Positions 1 to 9,125 of a stretch of DNA of 64,000 nucleotides are shown in pieces. Source of the stretch: Mycobacterium sp. GTDB taxonomy: Bacteria > Actinomycetota > Actinomycetes > Mycobacteriales > Mycobacteriaceae. Where the stretch lies: contig JARLGR010000102.1 in the NCBI GenBank assembly GCA_031292665.1, positions 38,304-102,303 of the forward strand, given 5' to 3'. The notes below the pieces were generated by a model that did not search any database, had not been told where the DNA came from, and was given only the letters and a program-made list of their open reading frames with translations. Each line of letters begins with the position of its first letter. Positions within the stretch are counted from its first letter, which is position 1. A program made the translations under genes and the position numbers.

Positions 1-1032
1 TTTTTCGATCTCGTCGGCCAGGATCCGGTCATCTCGCAGGTGAAGTTGATCGCCGAGCCGTGGGATGTCGGCCGGTTCGACAGCTACGACGTGGGCCGGT
101 TCCCGGCGCAGTGGAGCGAATGGAACGGGCGCTTCCGCGACACCGTACGCGACTGGTGGCGTAGCCACGACGGGCTGCTTGGAGACTTCGCGTCGCGTAT
201 GTGTGGTTCCGCCGACATCTACGGCGGCCCCGCCGCGGGGCGCAGGCCGAGCGCGTCGGTCAACTTCGTCACGGTGCACGACGGATTCACCCTCACCGAT
301 CTCGTGTCCTATGACGGCAAGCACAACGAGGCGAACACGGAGGACAACCGTGACGGCACCGACGACAACCGATCCTGGAACTGTGGGGTGGAGGGCCCAA
401 CCACCAGCCCCGACGTGCTGGCGCTGCGGGCCCGGCAGAAACGTGCTCTGCTGTTGACACTGCTGCAGTCGGCGGGCGTCCCGTTGCTGCTGGGCGGCGA
501 TGAGCTCGGCCGCACCCAGCGGGGCAACAACAACGCCTACTGCCAAGACAACGAGATCACCTGGTTCGACTGGTCAACGGTCGACCACGAACTGCTCAAG
601 TTCACAAAGGACCTCCTCGCGCTGCGCCGTCGGCACCCGGTGTTCCGCAGGCGCCGCTTCCTGACCGGCCCCGCCGCCGCGGATCTACGCTGGTTCACCC
701 CGGCCGGCACCGAGATGAGCCAGCAGAACTGGACCGACCCCGAGGCGCGCGCCGTCGCGGTTTTGATCGACGGCTCAACCGATCCAGACGTGGCGCCAGA
801 CGGCACACCGCTGGTCGATGACGACTTCCTCATCTTCGTCAACGCCTGGTGGGAGCCGCTGACCTTCCAGCTACCAGCGGATGTCTCAGCGCGGCGCTGG
901 GACATCGTGTGCGACACCTTCGACCCGGCCCACACTGGCACGGCCGCGGCGCACGTGGACGTGGGATCGCGCTCTACGGTCTTACTCAGCTCGCTGGCCT
1001 CGCCCAGCCGCGTTGCTGGCGGCACAGCGTGA
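1..1032 (+). CDS. glgX: Glycogen debranching enzyme (isoamylase type), 3' part
   Basis: The reading frame is open at the left edge, so only the C-terminal 343 residues are present. It hydrolyses alpha-1,6 branch linkages of glycogen or maltodextrin in the cytoplasm and is also called TreX. Visible GH13 isoamylase-type motifs are AEPWDVG with the catalytic glutamate near residue 19, the region-IV block VTVHDGFT with an invariant His-Asp, and the subfamily signature GGDELGRTQRGNNNAYCQDN. The C-terminal beta domain ends at a TGA. The treY and treZ partners would lie outside the window. The family is clear; the choice between GlgX and TreX is only naming. Confidence 0.93.
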   Translation, partial: FFDLVGQDPVISQVKLIAEPWDVGRFDSYDVGRFPAQWSEWNGRFRDTVRDWWRSHDGLLGDFASRMCGSADIYGGPAAGRRPSASVNFVTVHDGFTLTDLVSYDGKHNEANTEDNRDGTDDNRSWNCGVEGPTTSPDVLALRARQKRALLLTLLQSAGVPLLLGGDELGRTQRGNNNAYCQDNEITWFDWSTVDHELLKFTKDLLALRRRHPVFRRRRFLTGPAAADLRWFTPAGTEMSQQNWTDPEARAVAVLIDGSTDPDVAPDGTPLVDDDFLIFVNAWWEPLTFQLPADVSARRWDIVCDTFDPAHTGTAAAHVDVGSRSTVLLSSLASPSRVAGGTA

Positions 1033-1149
1033 GTCCGATGAAATCGCGGGCGCCTCGGGTCGACGACGGCCTTTGGCACCGAGGATCCGGGAGAGGGCAT
1101 CACTGCGTGCACCCGAAAGCGTCCTCAGCCCTCACACCGTTAAGGAGCG

Positions 1150-2937
1150 ATGGTGAGCGAAGCCGGTTCCGGCCCTGACGAATTGGCTCCCTCCAATGCC
1201 GAGAACGCCGCCGCTACAGCACCTGGCGGCGTTGCCACCGAAGAGCCCGTCGCGACGGCACCACCCGGGCACACACCCCCGGCGAAAGCGCCGCCAGTGA
1301 ATAAGAGGCCGTGGTGGGTGCGCCGCTACACGTTCACCGGCACCGCCGTCGGGCTGGTGCTTTTGTGGTTGTCGATGACCCCGTCGCTGCTGCCCCGCGG
1401 GCCGCTGTTCCAGGCGCTGGTCAGCGGAGTATCCGGCGCGATTGGTTATGCACTGGGCGTGTTGGCGGTGTGGCTGGCGCGCTACATGCGATCGAAAGAC
1501 ACCAGCCCGCCCGCGCCGCGAATGGCATGGGTCATGCTGGTCGCCGCCGCCGTGGTTGGCACCATCGGCATGATCTTCTGGTTCCACGTCTGGCAGGACC
1601 ACGTGCGCGACCTGATGGGTGTCCCGCGGCTGACATGGCATGACTACCCATTGGCTGCGGCGCTGTCGATCGTGGTGTTGTTTGCGCTCGTCGAGATCGG
1701 CCAACTGATCAGGCGGCTAATTCTCTTCCTGGTGAGCAAGCTCAATCGCGTTGCCCCCCCACGGGTTTCGGCGGTGGTCGCGGCGCTGCTCGTGGCCGTG
1801 CTGATTTTCGCGATCCTCAACGGCGTGGTGGTCCGCTTCGCGATGCGAACACTGAACAACACATTCGAGGCGGTCAACAACGAGCAAAGTCCGAACACGC
1901 CGGCGCCGACGACGTCGCTGCGCTCGGGCGGCCCCGGCTCCTTGGTGTCATGGGCGTCGATTGGAAAACAGGGCCGCATCTTCGTCGCCGGCGGCCCCGC
2001 GATCGGGCAGCTGTCGGCGTTCAATGGCGCCCCCGCAATAGAGCCGATCCGCGCGTACGCCGGGTTGGGGTCAGCCCACGGCATCCGCGCCACCGCCGAG
2101 CTGGCCGCCCGCGAGCTCGAACGCACCGGTGGCCTGCAGCGCAAGGTCGTGGCCGTCGCCACCACCACCGGGACCGGCTGGATCAACGAGGCCGAAGCTG
2201 ACGCGATCGAGTACATGTTCAACGGCGACACCGCGATCGTGAGCATGCAGTACTCGTTTTTGCCCAGCTGGCTATCGTTCCTGGTGGACAAGGAAAATGC
2301 CCGCCAGGCCGGTCAGGCGCTCTTCGAAGCGGTCTCGGCACGTGTGCGCGCGCTGCCGGAAGGACAGCGGCCCAAGCTGGTGCTGTTTGGCGAGAGTCTG
2401 GGATCGTTCGGCGGGGAGGCGCCGTTCCTGTCCGCCAACAACATCGTCGCGCGCACCGACGGTGCCTTGTTTAGTGGGCCCACATTCAACAACACGATGT
2501 GGCTGGAGGTGACCCGCAATCGCGATAAGGGCTCACCGCAATGGCTGCCGATCTATGAGCAGGGCCAGGACGTTCGATTCGCCGCCAGAGCCGACAACCT
2601 TGGTCGCCCGCCAGACCCGTGGGCCAACCCCCGCATCGTGTACCTGCAACACGCGTCCGACCCAATCGCGTGGTGGAACCCCGACCTGTTGCTGCGCAAA
2701 CCGGACTGGCTGCGCGAAAAACGCGGCTACGACGTGCCGGGCGAGATGGAATGGATCCCGGTGGTGACCTTCCTTCAGGTATCGGCCGACATGGCCGTCG
2801 CCGTCGATGTTCCCGACGGGCACGGTCACCGCTACGTCAAAGACGTCGCTAACGGCTGGGCCGCGATCCTGCAGCCGCCGGCTTGGACTCCAGACAAGAC
2901 TGAACGTCTGCGACTTATGTTGCACGCCAACGAATGA
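1150..2937 (+). CDS. Membrane alpha/beta-hydrolase, Abhydrolase_9 type
   Basis: A 595-residue protein with a Pro/Ala-rich cytosolic start, about five membrane segments (near residues 60-78, 86-108, 124-146, 166-190 and 205-230) and a large C-terminal hydrolase domain. The nucleophile elbow is GESLGSFGGE with Ser416. This layout matches the two-part PF15420/PF10081 family of actinobacterial membrane hydrolases, whose substrate is unknown. AAGGAG lies only 2 bases before ATG 1150 but 5 bases before the in-frame GTG 1153, so GTG may be the real start. It follows glgX by 117 bases. Function beyond serine hydrolase is not claimed. Confidence 0.85.
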   Translation: MVSEAGSGPDELAPSNAENAAATAPGGVATEEPVATAPPGHTPPAKAPPVNKRPWWVRRYTFTGTAVGLVLLWLSMTPSLLPRGPLFQALVSGVSGAIGYALGVLAVWLARYMRSKDTSPPAPRMAWVMLVAAAVVGTIGMIFWFHVWQDHVRDLMGVPRLTWHDYPLAAALSIVVLFALVEIGQLIRRLILFLVSKLNRVAPPRVSAVVAALLVAVLIFAILNGVVVRFAMRTLNNTFEAVNNEQSPNTPAPTTSLRSGGPGSLVSWASIGKQGRIFVAGGPAIGQLSAFNGAPAIEPIRAYAGLGSAHGIRATAELAARELERTGGLQRKVVAVATTTGTGWINEAEADAIEYMFNGDTAIVSMQYSFLPSWLSFLVDKENARQAGQALFEAVSARVRALPEGQRPKLVLFGESLGSFGGEAPFLSANNIVARTDGALFSGPTFNNTMWLEVTRNRDKGSPQWLPIYEQGQDVRFAARADNLGRPPDPWANPRIVYLQHASDPIAWWNPDLLLRKPDWLREKRGYDVPGEMEWIPVVTFLQVSADMAVAVDVPDGHGHRYVKDVANGWAAILQPPAWTPDKTERLRLMLHANE

Positions 2938-3244
2938 GGCCAAACGGCGCGGTGCTCGCGCACGGTCAGTTCCCCCTGATGAACGGGGGTTGGGCAAATT
3001 AGCTGACACCGCCGGCGGTAAGCCGGAACAAGATCTTGCGGGTCGGGGTCATCGCCATCTGGTCGGTCAACCGCCCGGCGATGGTGAAGGACCGATCCCT
3101 GAGTGCCGAACACGCTGCGGCACAAATGCGTTCCACCGCGCACCCGCTCGGGCCGCGGGGCGCCCATTTGGTCCGCTCCACGCGAACATCGGCGTTCGCA
3201 CACGTGGGGAAGTCGGCGCACGTCCGACGCCATATATACGCGCG
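2938..3244. other. Gap without a convincing gene
   Basis: About 300 bases between convergent genes. The minus strand has a short open stretch ending at 2999 with a GTG at 3181 (60 codons) that stays open upstream into the neighbouring gene's end. It has no ribosome site and no family I recognise. It could be a decayed gene end or chance. Confidence 0.4.
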
Positions 3245-4195
3245 CTAGCTGCGGCGCATGGACAGCGGCGGCAGTCGGTTCGGGTCGTCTTCAAGTGCGC
3301 TGCGGTCCCAGCCGCCGAGCTCGGCGGCCGCCTCGTATGTGGTCTGCAAGAAGCGGGCGACCGCGCGGTCGGGGTCATCGGCAGTGCGCACGGCTTCGTA
3401 GGGCAGCAGGAATTCTTTGTGTTCGTCGCTGAAGTAGGCGGTGTCTGGTTCAACGCGGTGGCCCGAGAAACCTTCCGGCTCCGGGTATGCGTAGGAGTAG
3501 AACGCGCCCTCTTTACCGCCTCCGGGCCAAAAGCCGCAGCTGCTGAGTTCGCGTGAGTACCCCTCAGCCATCACCCAGTCCGGGCAGTTGGGGGCTCCTC
3601 CCGGATGCAGGGGGGCGGGCCGTCCGGAAAATCGTGTACAGGCTAAATCCAAAGCACCCCAGAAGAATTGGACAGGGCTGGCCTTTCCGACGAACGCCGC
3701 GCGGAAGTTGGTCATGACTCGGTGCGCCGCCACCAGCTGCTGCCAGAACGCGCGCGCCGCATCGGGATCGTATTCAGCATGCTGGTAGTCCTCAGCGAAC
3801 GGGATAGCGGGTTCTACCTCGTTGGGCTTGCCTATGATATGCGATTCGATGCCGAGACTGTCGAGCGCCGAGAGCGTCTCTCCGTAAAACTCGGCGACCG
3901 GTTTGGCAACTAACGGCACCGCCTTCTGACCCCCGTCACTATGCCGGATCACAAGCATATGGCTGACGAAGTCGAATTCCATGTCGAACACCGCATCTCG
4001 GTATGGAACTGCAGCGGTGGTCAATCCCCGTGGACTCACATACAACGTCACTTGCCACCAGTGGTTCAACAGCGGCATGTGAACCATGCGGATCTTGCCG
4101 ACGATCTGGGTCCACATATGCAAGGTGTCGCGTGTGGCCGGCCATTCGTCCACCATCAGGCATGGCCAGTCGTAGGTCCACGCGGGGCCGTTCAT
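3245..4195 (-). CDS. DUF5996 family protein
   Basis: Encodes 316 residues of the DUF5996 family, recognisable by the N-terminal block TLHMWTQIVGKIRM followed by NHWWQVTLYVSPRGL, and by a C-terminal half rich in aromatic residues and Pro-Glu. The family is soluble and of unknown function. A longer frame runs to 4321, but ATG 4195 is preferred: AGGGGA sits 6 bases upstream and residue 1 then falls just before the conserved WPCL-WPATRDTLH block. The start overlaps the stop of the upstream small gene (ATGA), suggesting translational coupling. Confidence 0.85.
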   Translation of the reverse strand: MNGPAWTYDWPCLMVDEWPATRDTLHMWTQIVGKIRMVHMPLLNHWWQVTLYVSPRGLTTAAVPYRDAVFDMEFDFVSHMLVIRHSDGGQKAVPLVAKPVAEFYGETLSALDSLGIESHIIGKPNEVEPAIPFAEDYQHAEYDPDAARAFWQQLVAAHRVMTNFRAAFVGKASPVQFFWGALDLACTRFSGRPAPLHPGGAPNCPDWVMAEGYSRELSSCGFWPGGGKEGAFYSYAYPEPEGFSGHRVEPDTAYFSDEHKEFLLPYEAVRTADDPDRAVARFLQTTYEAAAELGGWDRSALEDDPNRLPPLSMRRS

Positions 4196-4464
4196 GTCGT
4201 TCCCCTGCACAGGTCGCCCAGCGTGCGAACGATTGACTTGGTCGAAAGGTCGTCGATCATGTATGCAACCCAATACCCGCTCATAGGCTCCACCCGCTCC
4301 GCTTCCGCTCTGCATGGCCAACTCGAGTCTGCCGGAAGCCGCCGCCCCTTGTCGATATCGATGCGCACAACGTCGCTGGCCTTTCGCGGGTGCCTGTGAA
4401 CAACGGCGCCAGTTGCAACGTCCGCGATGACATGAAGCAAACCACTGAGACTATTCCGAAACAC
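4192..4464 (-). CDS. Small hypothetical protein coupled to the DUF5996 gene
   Basis: A 90-residue frame from ATG 4464. It is soluble and mixed in character, with a basic middle (HRHPRK) and a C-terminal stretch GYWVAYMIDDLSTKS. I recognise no family. Support for it being real is the ATGA overlap with the downstream DUF5996 start, which would couple the two genes. No strong ribosome-binding site is visible upstream. It could be a small partner protein, a remnant, or a chance open frame. Confidence 0.45.
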   Translation of the reverse strand: MFRNSLSGLLHVIADVATGAVVHRHPRKASDVVRIDIDKGRRLPADSSWPCRAEAERVEPMSGYWVAYMIDDLSTKSIVRTLGDLCRGTT

Positions 4465-5031
4465 ATCGACGCTGGCAGAAACGTCTCGATTACGTTGCGC
4501 CCGTGAGCAAGGTCGCGGATGCGTAAGCGTCCTATCGGTGAATCAGCATCCGCCCGCTGCGATTCCGCGTCGCTACATGAGACGCGGTAATGACAGCTCG
4601 GAGGTGTCGACCGGGATCGTCCCAGTTACGGTTTCCGCCGGCGTCCACTCGTCGGAGTCAGGCCCGGAGTCGGTCGCGCGATCCCGGTCATCGACTTTTT
4701 CACTAACTTGGGCTTCCTGTGTCGAGACGACGGGTGGTGTCGCCACTAGAGGCGCACGCCCACGCCTGGCGCGCGACGCACGCCAAGCTGTGAGGGGGTG
4801 CGATTGGCCATGCTGTCAGCAACGCTGTGGGTTGATCAATCAACGCATGTATGACGTAATCCACAGTTGGCATGTCCATCTCACGCGAAGGACGTGAATG
4901 GTTCAACTGCTCGAGTCCCGCTAAGCCGACGACGTTTGCGTCTGCCCGGTTTCGGCAGCCCGTCGACTGCTCTTGACGAGTCACGGCAAGGACCTCGGGT
5001 CGACGCGTCATTGCCTACGTGCCAACAGATT
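4465..5031. other. Intergenic stretch with no recognisable gene
   Basis: About 570 bases upstream of the small gene. Several short frames exist on both strands but none resembles a known protein or has a ribosome site. With the sigma-factor scrap next to it, decayed sequence is plausible. Confidence 0.4.
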
Positions 5032-5301
5032 TCACGCACTTCGCTGGAGACTGAATTTCAGACATGGCATCACGCCGTCGCGGGGCAGTGTTTCGGGGCC
5101 AACACGTCCGACGCCGTCGGCAAGCAGTTTGCGGAATTGTCGTCGCCCGTCATGAAGCTGCGACATCACGGTTCCCAACGGGATGTGCATGATCTCCGCG
5201 ATCTCCATGCAACGGAACCCCGCGACATCGGCGTAATACACAAATTCGCGAAATTGCCGCGGCAGTGCCGCCATTGCGGCCTTGAGGTCGTTGTCCGACA
5301 A
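5032..5301 (-). pseudogene. Sigma-70 (SigH-like) region-4 fragment
   Basis: Ninety codons matching only the C-terminal part of an ECF-type sigma factor. [15 protein letters not shown], then [22 protein letters not shown], is the region 4.2 helix-turn-helix that binds the -35 element, and is closest in my memory to SigH/SigR. Region 2 and the linker are absent. An in-frame stop lies at 5314-5316, and the fragment begins 8 bases after the end of the neighbouring PucR frame, so the 5' two thirds seem deleted. The only possible start is TTG 5301. A product able to bind DNA but not core polymerase cannot be excluded, but a remnant is more likely. Confidence 0.75.
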
Positions 5302-5308
5302 CGAATCT

Positions 5309-6541
5309 CTACATCAATCGGCGTTGCACTTCGAAGGCCAGACACAGTTCGGCTACATCACGCGGCCGGGTAAGGGAACGGCCGGTGCGCTGCTCGATGC
5401 GGTGCATCCGTTAGCGGACGGTATTGGGGTGACAGAACAGCATCTCCCCAGCGGTGCGCATCGGCCCGTCGTGGTCCAGCCACACCCGAAACGTCTCGAA
5501 CAGGATTTCCCGCTCTTCGTCGGCAAGATCGGCGAAACACTCCATCACGGGGCTCGCGAGTTCGACCATCACTTCGGGTGCGCTGACCGCGGCGGTGGCC
5601 AGGATCGAGCCGTCAAACACCGACACCGGCGAGCCGGGGTCTGCCCGGCCCCGCAGCGTCACCCGGGCCTGACGTAGCCCCCGCGCGGTGTCGCGCAGAT
5701 CGTCGAAGCGGGCGCTGACACCCACCCGGCCGATGGCTACCCGCGCCACCAGCGCCAGCACCGCAGCCAGGTGGCGGTCGGTCTTGACGTGCACGATTCC
5801 GACTTCCACGTCGGGCAACCCCCGCCACGCGGAGGACACATCCAGGCTGCGGAGCTTCGCCTCGATACCCGGCAGGGCGTCCACCCTGGACTGGGAGACA
5901 TCGGCGGCAACCACCACGAATGGACCGGTACTCGGCAACCGAAGATAGTCGGCGGCCTCCCACAGGCTGCACCGCTCGAACAGCCGGCCCCGCATCAGGG
6001 CATCGATGAGCTCTGACCGCTTCATTTCGTCGCGCACGACCCGGCGGGTCTGCTCCTGTCGGTACCCGGCGGCCATTGCGCCGGTGAACACGTCCTGAGC
6101 GGTCAGTAATTCGGCGGTCAGCGTATGCAACGCATCGCCATTCATGTCGGGCCGGGTCGCGGCCTCGGCGGCTACGGCCTCCCACACCCGCCGGAAACCG
6201 ACCCGATAAGCCTCCATCACCGACGACAGCGGCACCCCGTCACGCGCCCGCTCAACCCCTAGCCGGGTGGCCGCGGTCACGTTGAAATCGCCACCGGCGG
6301 CGATCGCCCCAAAGATCGCTCGCACGTTGGCGGCACAGCCCGCAGCCACCACGTCGAACGGCACCGCCGCGGTCGCCCCGTAGAGCCGCACCTCGCGGGT
6401 GATTGCACGCGCAAGCAGGATCGACACTTCATCGGTTCGCCGGTACACCGCGTCTGCGACGTCAGCGACCTGTTGCAGCACAATGTCGCTTTTCATGGAG
6501 GGCACATTAGGTACCGACCGGGCCCGGGCAGTTGTTCTCAC
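5309..6541 (-). pseudogene. PucR-family regulator interrupted by an in-frame stop
   Basis: A regulator of the PucR/CdaR type: an N-terminal ligand-sensing region, a GGDEF-like middle (RLPSTGPFVVVAADV) and a C-terminal HTH_30. The frame stops with TAA at 5411-5413 straight after FCHPNTVR, inside the recognition helix. Reading on in frame gives RMHRIEQRTGRSLTRP and AELCLAFEVQRRL before a TAG at 5309. This matches the intact paralogue at 6748, where the stop position is a His codon. DNA binding should therefore be lost. The start may be ATG 6496 rather than 6541. It is head-to-head with its paralogue across about 200 bases. Confidence 0.85.
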
Positions 6542-6747
6542 GAGACGAAGATGGCCGACATTGTTGTTGTCGGGAGCGGCACGGTGCAGGGGAGGCAGCG
6601 CCCTTGCCTACCGATCACGGTCGACCCAAAGTGCTCCCACCACCATCGCCGGCAATCGCGCTGCCGTCTATGTGACCGGTGGCTAAGAGCGAGCCGCTTC
6701 GCTTGACCGCTCACATTCGCCAGTGAGCGAGCCTATGGTTTGGGGAT

Positions 6748-7971
6748 ATGAGCACGACAACACACCCTGTCGGCGACCAGCGTGGCGCCGCTCCTGATCC
6801 GCACATCGTCGAGCTCGGCGAACTCATGCTGGCCCGCGCCCCGAGACTGGGAAAAGCGATGGCGGATCTGCTCTGCCGCGAGATCGACGTCTACCGCGAG
6901 GGCACCGTCGTCACGAAGGAGCAAGTGGCCGAAAGTTGCGTGGCGAATGTGACGTTCATCTTCGACTCGCTGGTCGGGCACGCCGATGTCGGCGTTTCTC
7001 CCGCGGAGCGGACCGGTACCGAACGCGCGCTCGCCGGTGTGCCGCTGCCGGCGGTGATGACCGCCTACCGGATCGGTTTCCGATTCATGTGGGAGGAAAC
7101 CCTTGCCACCGCCCGGGCTGCGGCGATACCCACCGACTCGATCCTCAATGCCACCGCACGTGTCTTCGTTGCGCAAGACACGTTCACTCAGGCGATGGCC
7201 AGCGCCTACCGCCAACAGCTGACCACGCAGATTCTACAGCGGGAGGAAGAACGATCGGCATTGGTCGAAGCGCTGCTCTCCCACAGGATCACTGACAGCC
7301 AAAGCCTCTGGGAGGCAGCAGATCTGCTGCGGCTCCCCACCTCGGGACCCTACGTCGTCGTAGCGGCGGAGTTGCGTGCGATCGGGAAGCTGGGATTACC
7401 GACAATCGAAAACAAACTGTCCGTACGCGACATCCGGTCAGCATGGCGCCTGCTGCCGGACTTACAGGTCGGCATCGTCCATCTGCGGGGCCACGCGACG
7501 CCATCGGCGCTCGGCAAGCTCGTCGAGGTGCTGCAGCAGGCCGCGACCGCGCGAGTCGGCATCAGTCCGCCGTTTCGCGAGCTGGCCGAAACCAGCGACG
7601 CACTGCGATTCGCCCGACTGGCGGTCACCGGGAAGCCATTGGCCGACTCACTCGTTGCCGTCTTCGACGACACCCCGCTTGCCGTCGCGGCGGTGAGCGC
7701 CCCGGAGGTCATGGCGAAGATCAGGTCCGTGGTGCTCGGGCGGCTGAACGGACTTCCCGCCGAGGAGCGCACGCTGCTGCTCGATACCTTTCAGGCTTGG
7801 TTGCAGGCGGGCGGCTCCGCCAATGACACCGCGGCGAAAATCTATTGCCATCCCAACACCGTGCGGCACCGGCTGCGCCGCATCGAGGAGTTGACCGGTC
7901 GATCACTCTCGCGGCCAACAGATCTCGCCGAGCTGTGTCTGGCGTTCGAGGTCGAGCTTCGACTGCCCTAG
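6748..7971 (+). CDS. PucR-family transcriptional regulator
   Basis: A 407-residue regulator. The N-terminal half is a helical sensor (ELGELMLARAPRLG...), the middle GGDEF-like part contains RLPTSGPYVVVAAEL, and the C-terminal HTH has YCHPNTVRHRLRRIEELTG. PucR-type proteins control catabolic or purine-related genes in response to small ligands; the ligand here is unknown. ATG 6748 has only a weak GGGGAT upstream. It is clearly paralogous to the broken regulator at 5309-6541, which it faces, so the pair likely arose by duplication and shares the divergent promoter region 6542-6747. Confidence 0.88.
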   Translation: MSTTTHPVGDQRGAAPDPHIVELGELMLARAPRLGKAMADLLCREIDVYREGTVVTKEQVAESCVANVTFIFDSLVGHADVGVSPAERTGTERALAGVPLPAVMTAYRIGFRFMWEETLATARAAAIPTDSILNATARVFVAQDTFTQAMASAYRQQLTTQILQREEERSALVEALLSHRITDSQSLWEAADLLRLPTSGPYVVVAAELRAIGKLGLPTIENKLSVRDIRSAWRLLPDLQVGIVHLRGHATPSALGKLVEVLQQAATARVGISPPFRELAETSDALRFARLAVTGKPLADSLVAVFDDTPLAVAAVSAPEVMAKIRSVVLGRLNGLPAEERTLLLDTFQAWLQAGGSANDTAAKIYCHPNTVRHRLRRIEELTGRSLSRPTDLAELCLAFEVELRLP

Positions 7972-7990
7972 GCGACCCTGGGAGATCCTG

Positions 7991-8569
7991 TCAAGCCTTC
8001 GCCTTCGTCCGGCTTCGAACCTGGAACGCCGTGATGACGTCGATAATGCCGATGGCGATCAGCCAGCAGCCGGCGACCAGGGTCAGGACCGCGATCGAGT
8101 CGATCGGCGAGATGATCAGCACGCCGCCGCCGATAACGATGATCACACCGGAGAACGCCTGCCAGCCGCGTCCGGGCATGTGGTCGAAGGATAGCGCCGA
8201 CGCGAGCAGAGTCATCCCGCGGAACACCCAGCCGATACCGATCCACAAGGCCAACAGCGTGACCGCCTCGAATTTGTCGCGGAAGCAGAAGAACCCCAGC
8301 ACCAACGACACGACGCCGGTCAAGAACGCCAGCACTCTCATTGCGGCGCCGGTGTGCGTGCCGAACGCGGCAAACACATATCCAATTCCAGATACCACCA
8401 GGTAGATGCCGAACAGGACACCCGCCACCAACAATGACGGGCCTGGCCAGGCCAGCACGATGACACCGAGCGTGACAGCCACGATGCCGATCAGGAGAAG
8501 CAGCTGCCATGCGCTACGCGCAAGCTGATGCAGCGGACCTTCGAAAACAGTCTTGTCGCTAACAGTCAT
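7991..8569 (-). CDS. HdeD-family (DUF308) membrane protein
   Basis: Encodes 192 residues with six evenly spaced membrane segments (about 21-41, 46-69, 77-95, 103-124, 137-154 and 160-183), the three-repeat layout of HdeD/DUF308 proteins. HdeD is linked to acid resistance in enterobacteria, but the actinobacterial members have no settled role. The short basic tail RSRTKAKA would be cytosolic. The frame stays open to 8776, but the added residues are not membrane-like, so ATG 8569 is preferred. The gene is convergent with the PucR gene, 19 bases apart. Confidence 0.82.
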   Translation of the reverse strand: MTVSDKTVFEGPLHQLARSAWQLLLLIGIVAVTLGVIVLAWPGPSLLVAGVLFGIYLVVSGIGYVFAAFGTHTGAAMRVLAFLTGVVSLVLGFFCFRDKFEAVTLLALWIGIGWVFRGMTLLASALSFDHMPGRGWQAFSGVIIVIGGGVLIISPIDSIAVLTLVAGCWLIAIGIIDVITAFQVRSRTKAKA

Positions 8570-8894
8570 TCCAATATCGTTAGTCAGAATCGACGTAAAG
8601 AAAGTATCCCCGGCGACACAATTCAGCATCGCGCATTGGCATCGCGAACAATGTTCGGCTGAAACTGCTGATGTATGGCGCGCGGTCGCGCCCCGTAACG
8701 GAGCCCCTCCGCGACCAATTTGTCGCTGAGAGACAAGAACGCGTCGCGAGTTGGTTGGTTCAGGACATGACCACACTGTGCTGGCGTCGGTACGTTTTGC
8801 AACGAACCCGATGATTCGATTCCACTGGGTCTAATTATCAAGTCCCACAATCCATTCCTACTGTACCGCTTCGCGGAGAAACCTAGGTGAAACC
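8570..8894. other. Intergenic region, promoter side of two divergent genes
   Basis: About 325 bases between the HdeD-like gene and the small membrane protein gene. It presumably holds both promoters. A minus-strand frame (8623-8850, 75 codons) overlaps it but resembles nothing known and has no ribosome site. Confidence 0.4.
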
Positions 8895-9071
8895 ATGTTA
8901 CTGCCCGCCCTCATCATGCTGATGGTCCTGTTCCCCGTGCTCCTGCCGGCGATCATCACCGCTGTCCACCTTCTCACCGGCCAGGCGCGGACCAGCACCC
9001 AAGAGCGCGTTGCGGCCAACTTCCCGCGGCGCACGGCATCCCGGCGTCTCGCCGTTCCCGCCGCCGCGTGA
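8895..9071 (+). CDS. Small single-pass membrane protein (58 aa)
   Basis: A 58-codon frame from ATG 8895. Residues 2-28 are continuously hydrophobic (ALIMLMVLFPVLLPAIITAV) and are followed by a basic, Arg-rich tail, giving a membrane anchor with a positively charged cytosolic end. AGGTGA sits 4 bases before the ATG, and a perfect stem-loop terminator follows 27 bases after the stop, so it looks like a complete transcription unit. I do not recognise the family. The tail might bind a partner or RNA, but that is a guess. Confidence 0.6.
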   Translation: MLLPALIMLMVLFPVLLPAIITAVHLLTGQARTSTQERVAANFPRRTASRRLAVPAAA

Positions 9072-9098
9072 CTTGTTGCTCTGCACCCACCCCCACCG

Positions 9099-9122
9099 GG
9101 CCCGCACCAACAGGTGCGGGCC
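9099..9122. terminator. Strong stem-loop terminator between convergent genes
   Basis: A perfect 10-bp inverted repeat (GGCCCGCACC and its complement) around an AACA loop, lying between the ends of the small membrane gene and the minus-strand PucR gene. It could serve both directions. There is no long U tract, as is common in mycobacteria. Confidence 0.75.
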
Positions 9123-9125
9123 TGC

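Noticed and set aside
8623..8850. Minus-strand 75-codon frame upstream of the HdeD-like gene
   Set aside because: No ribosome site, no recognisable motif, and it overlaps the presumed promoter region.
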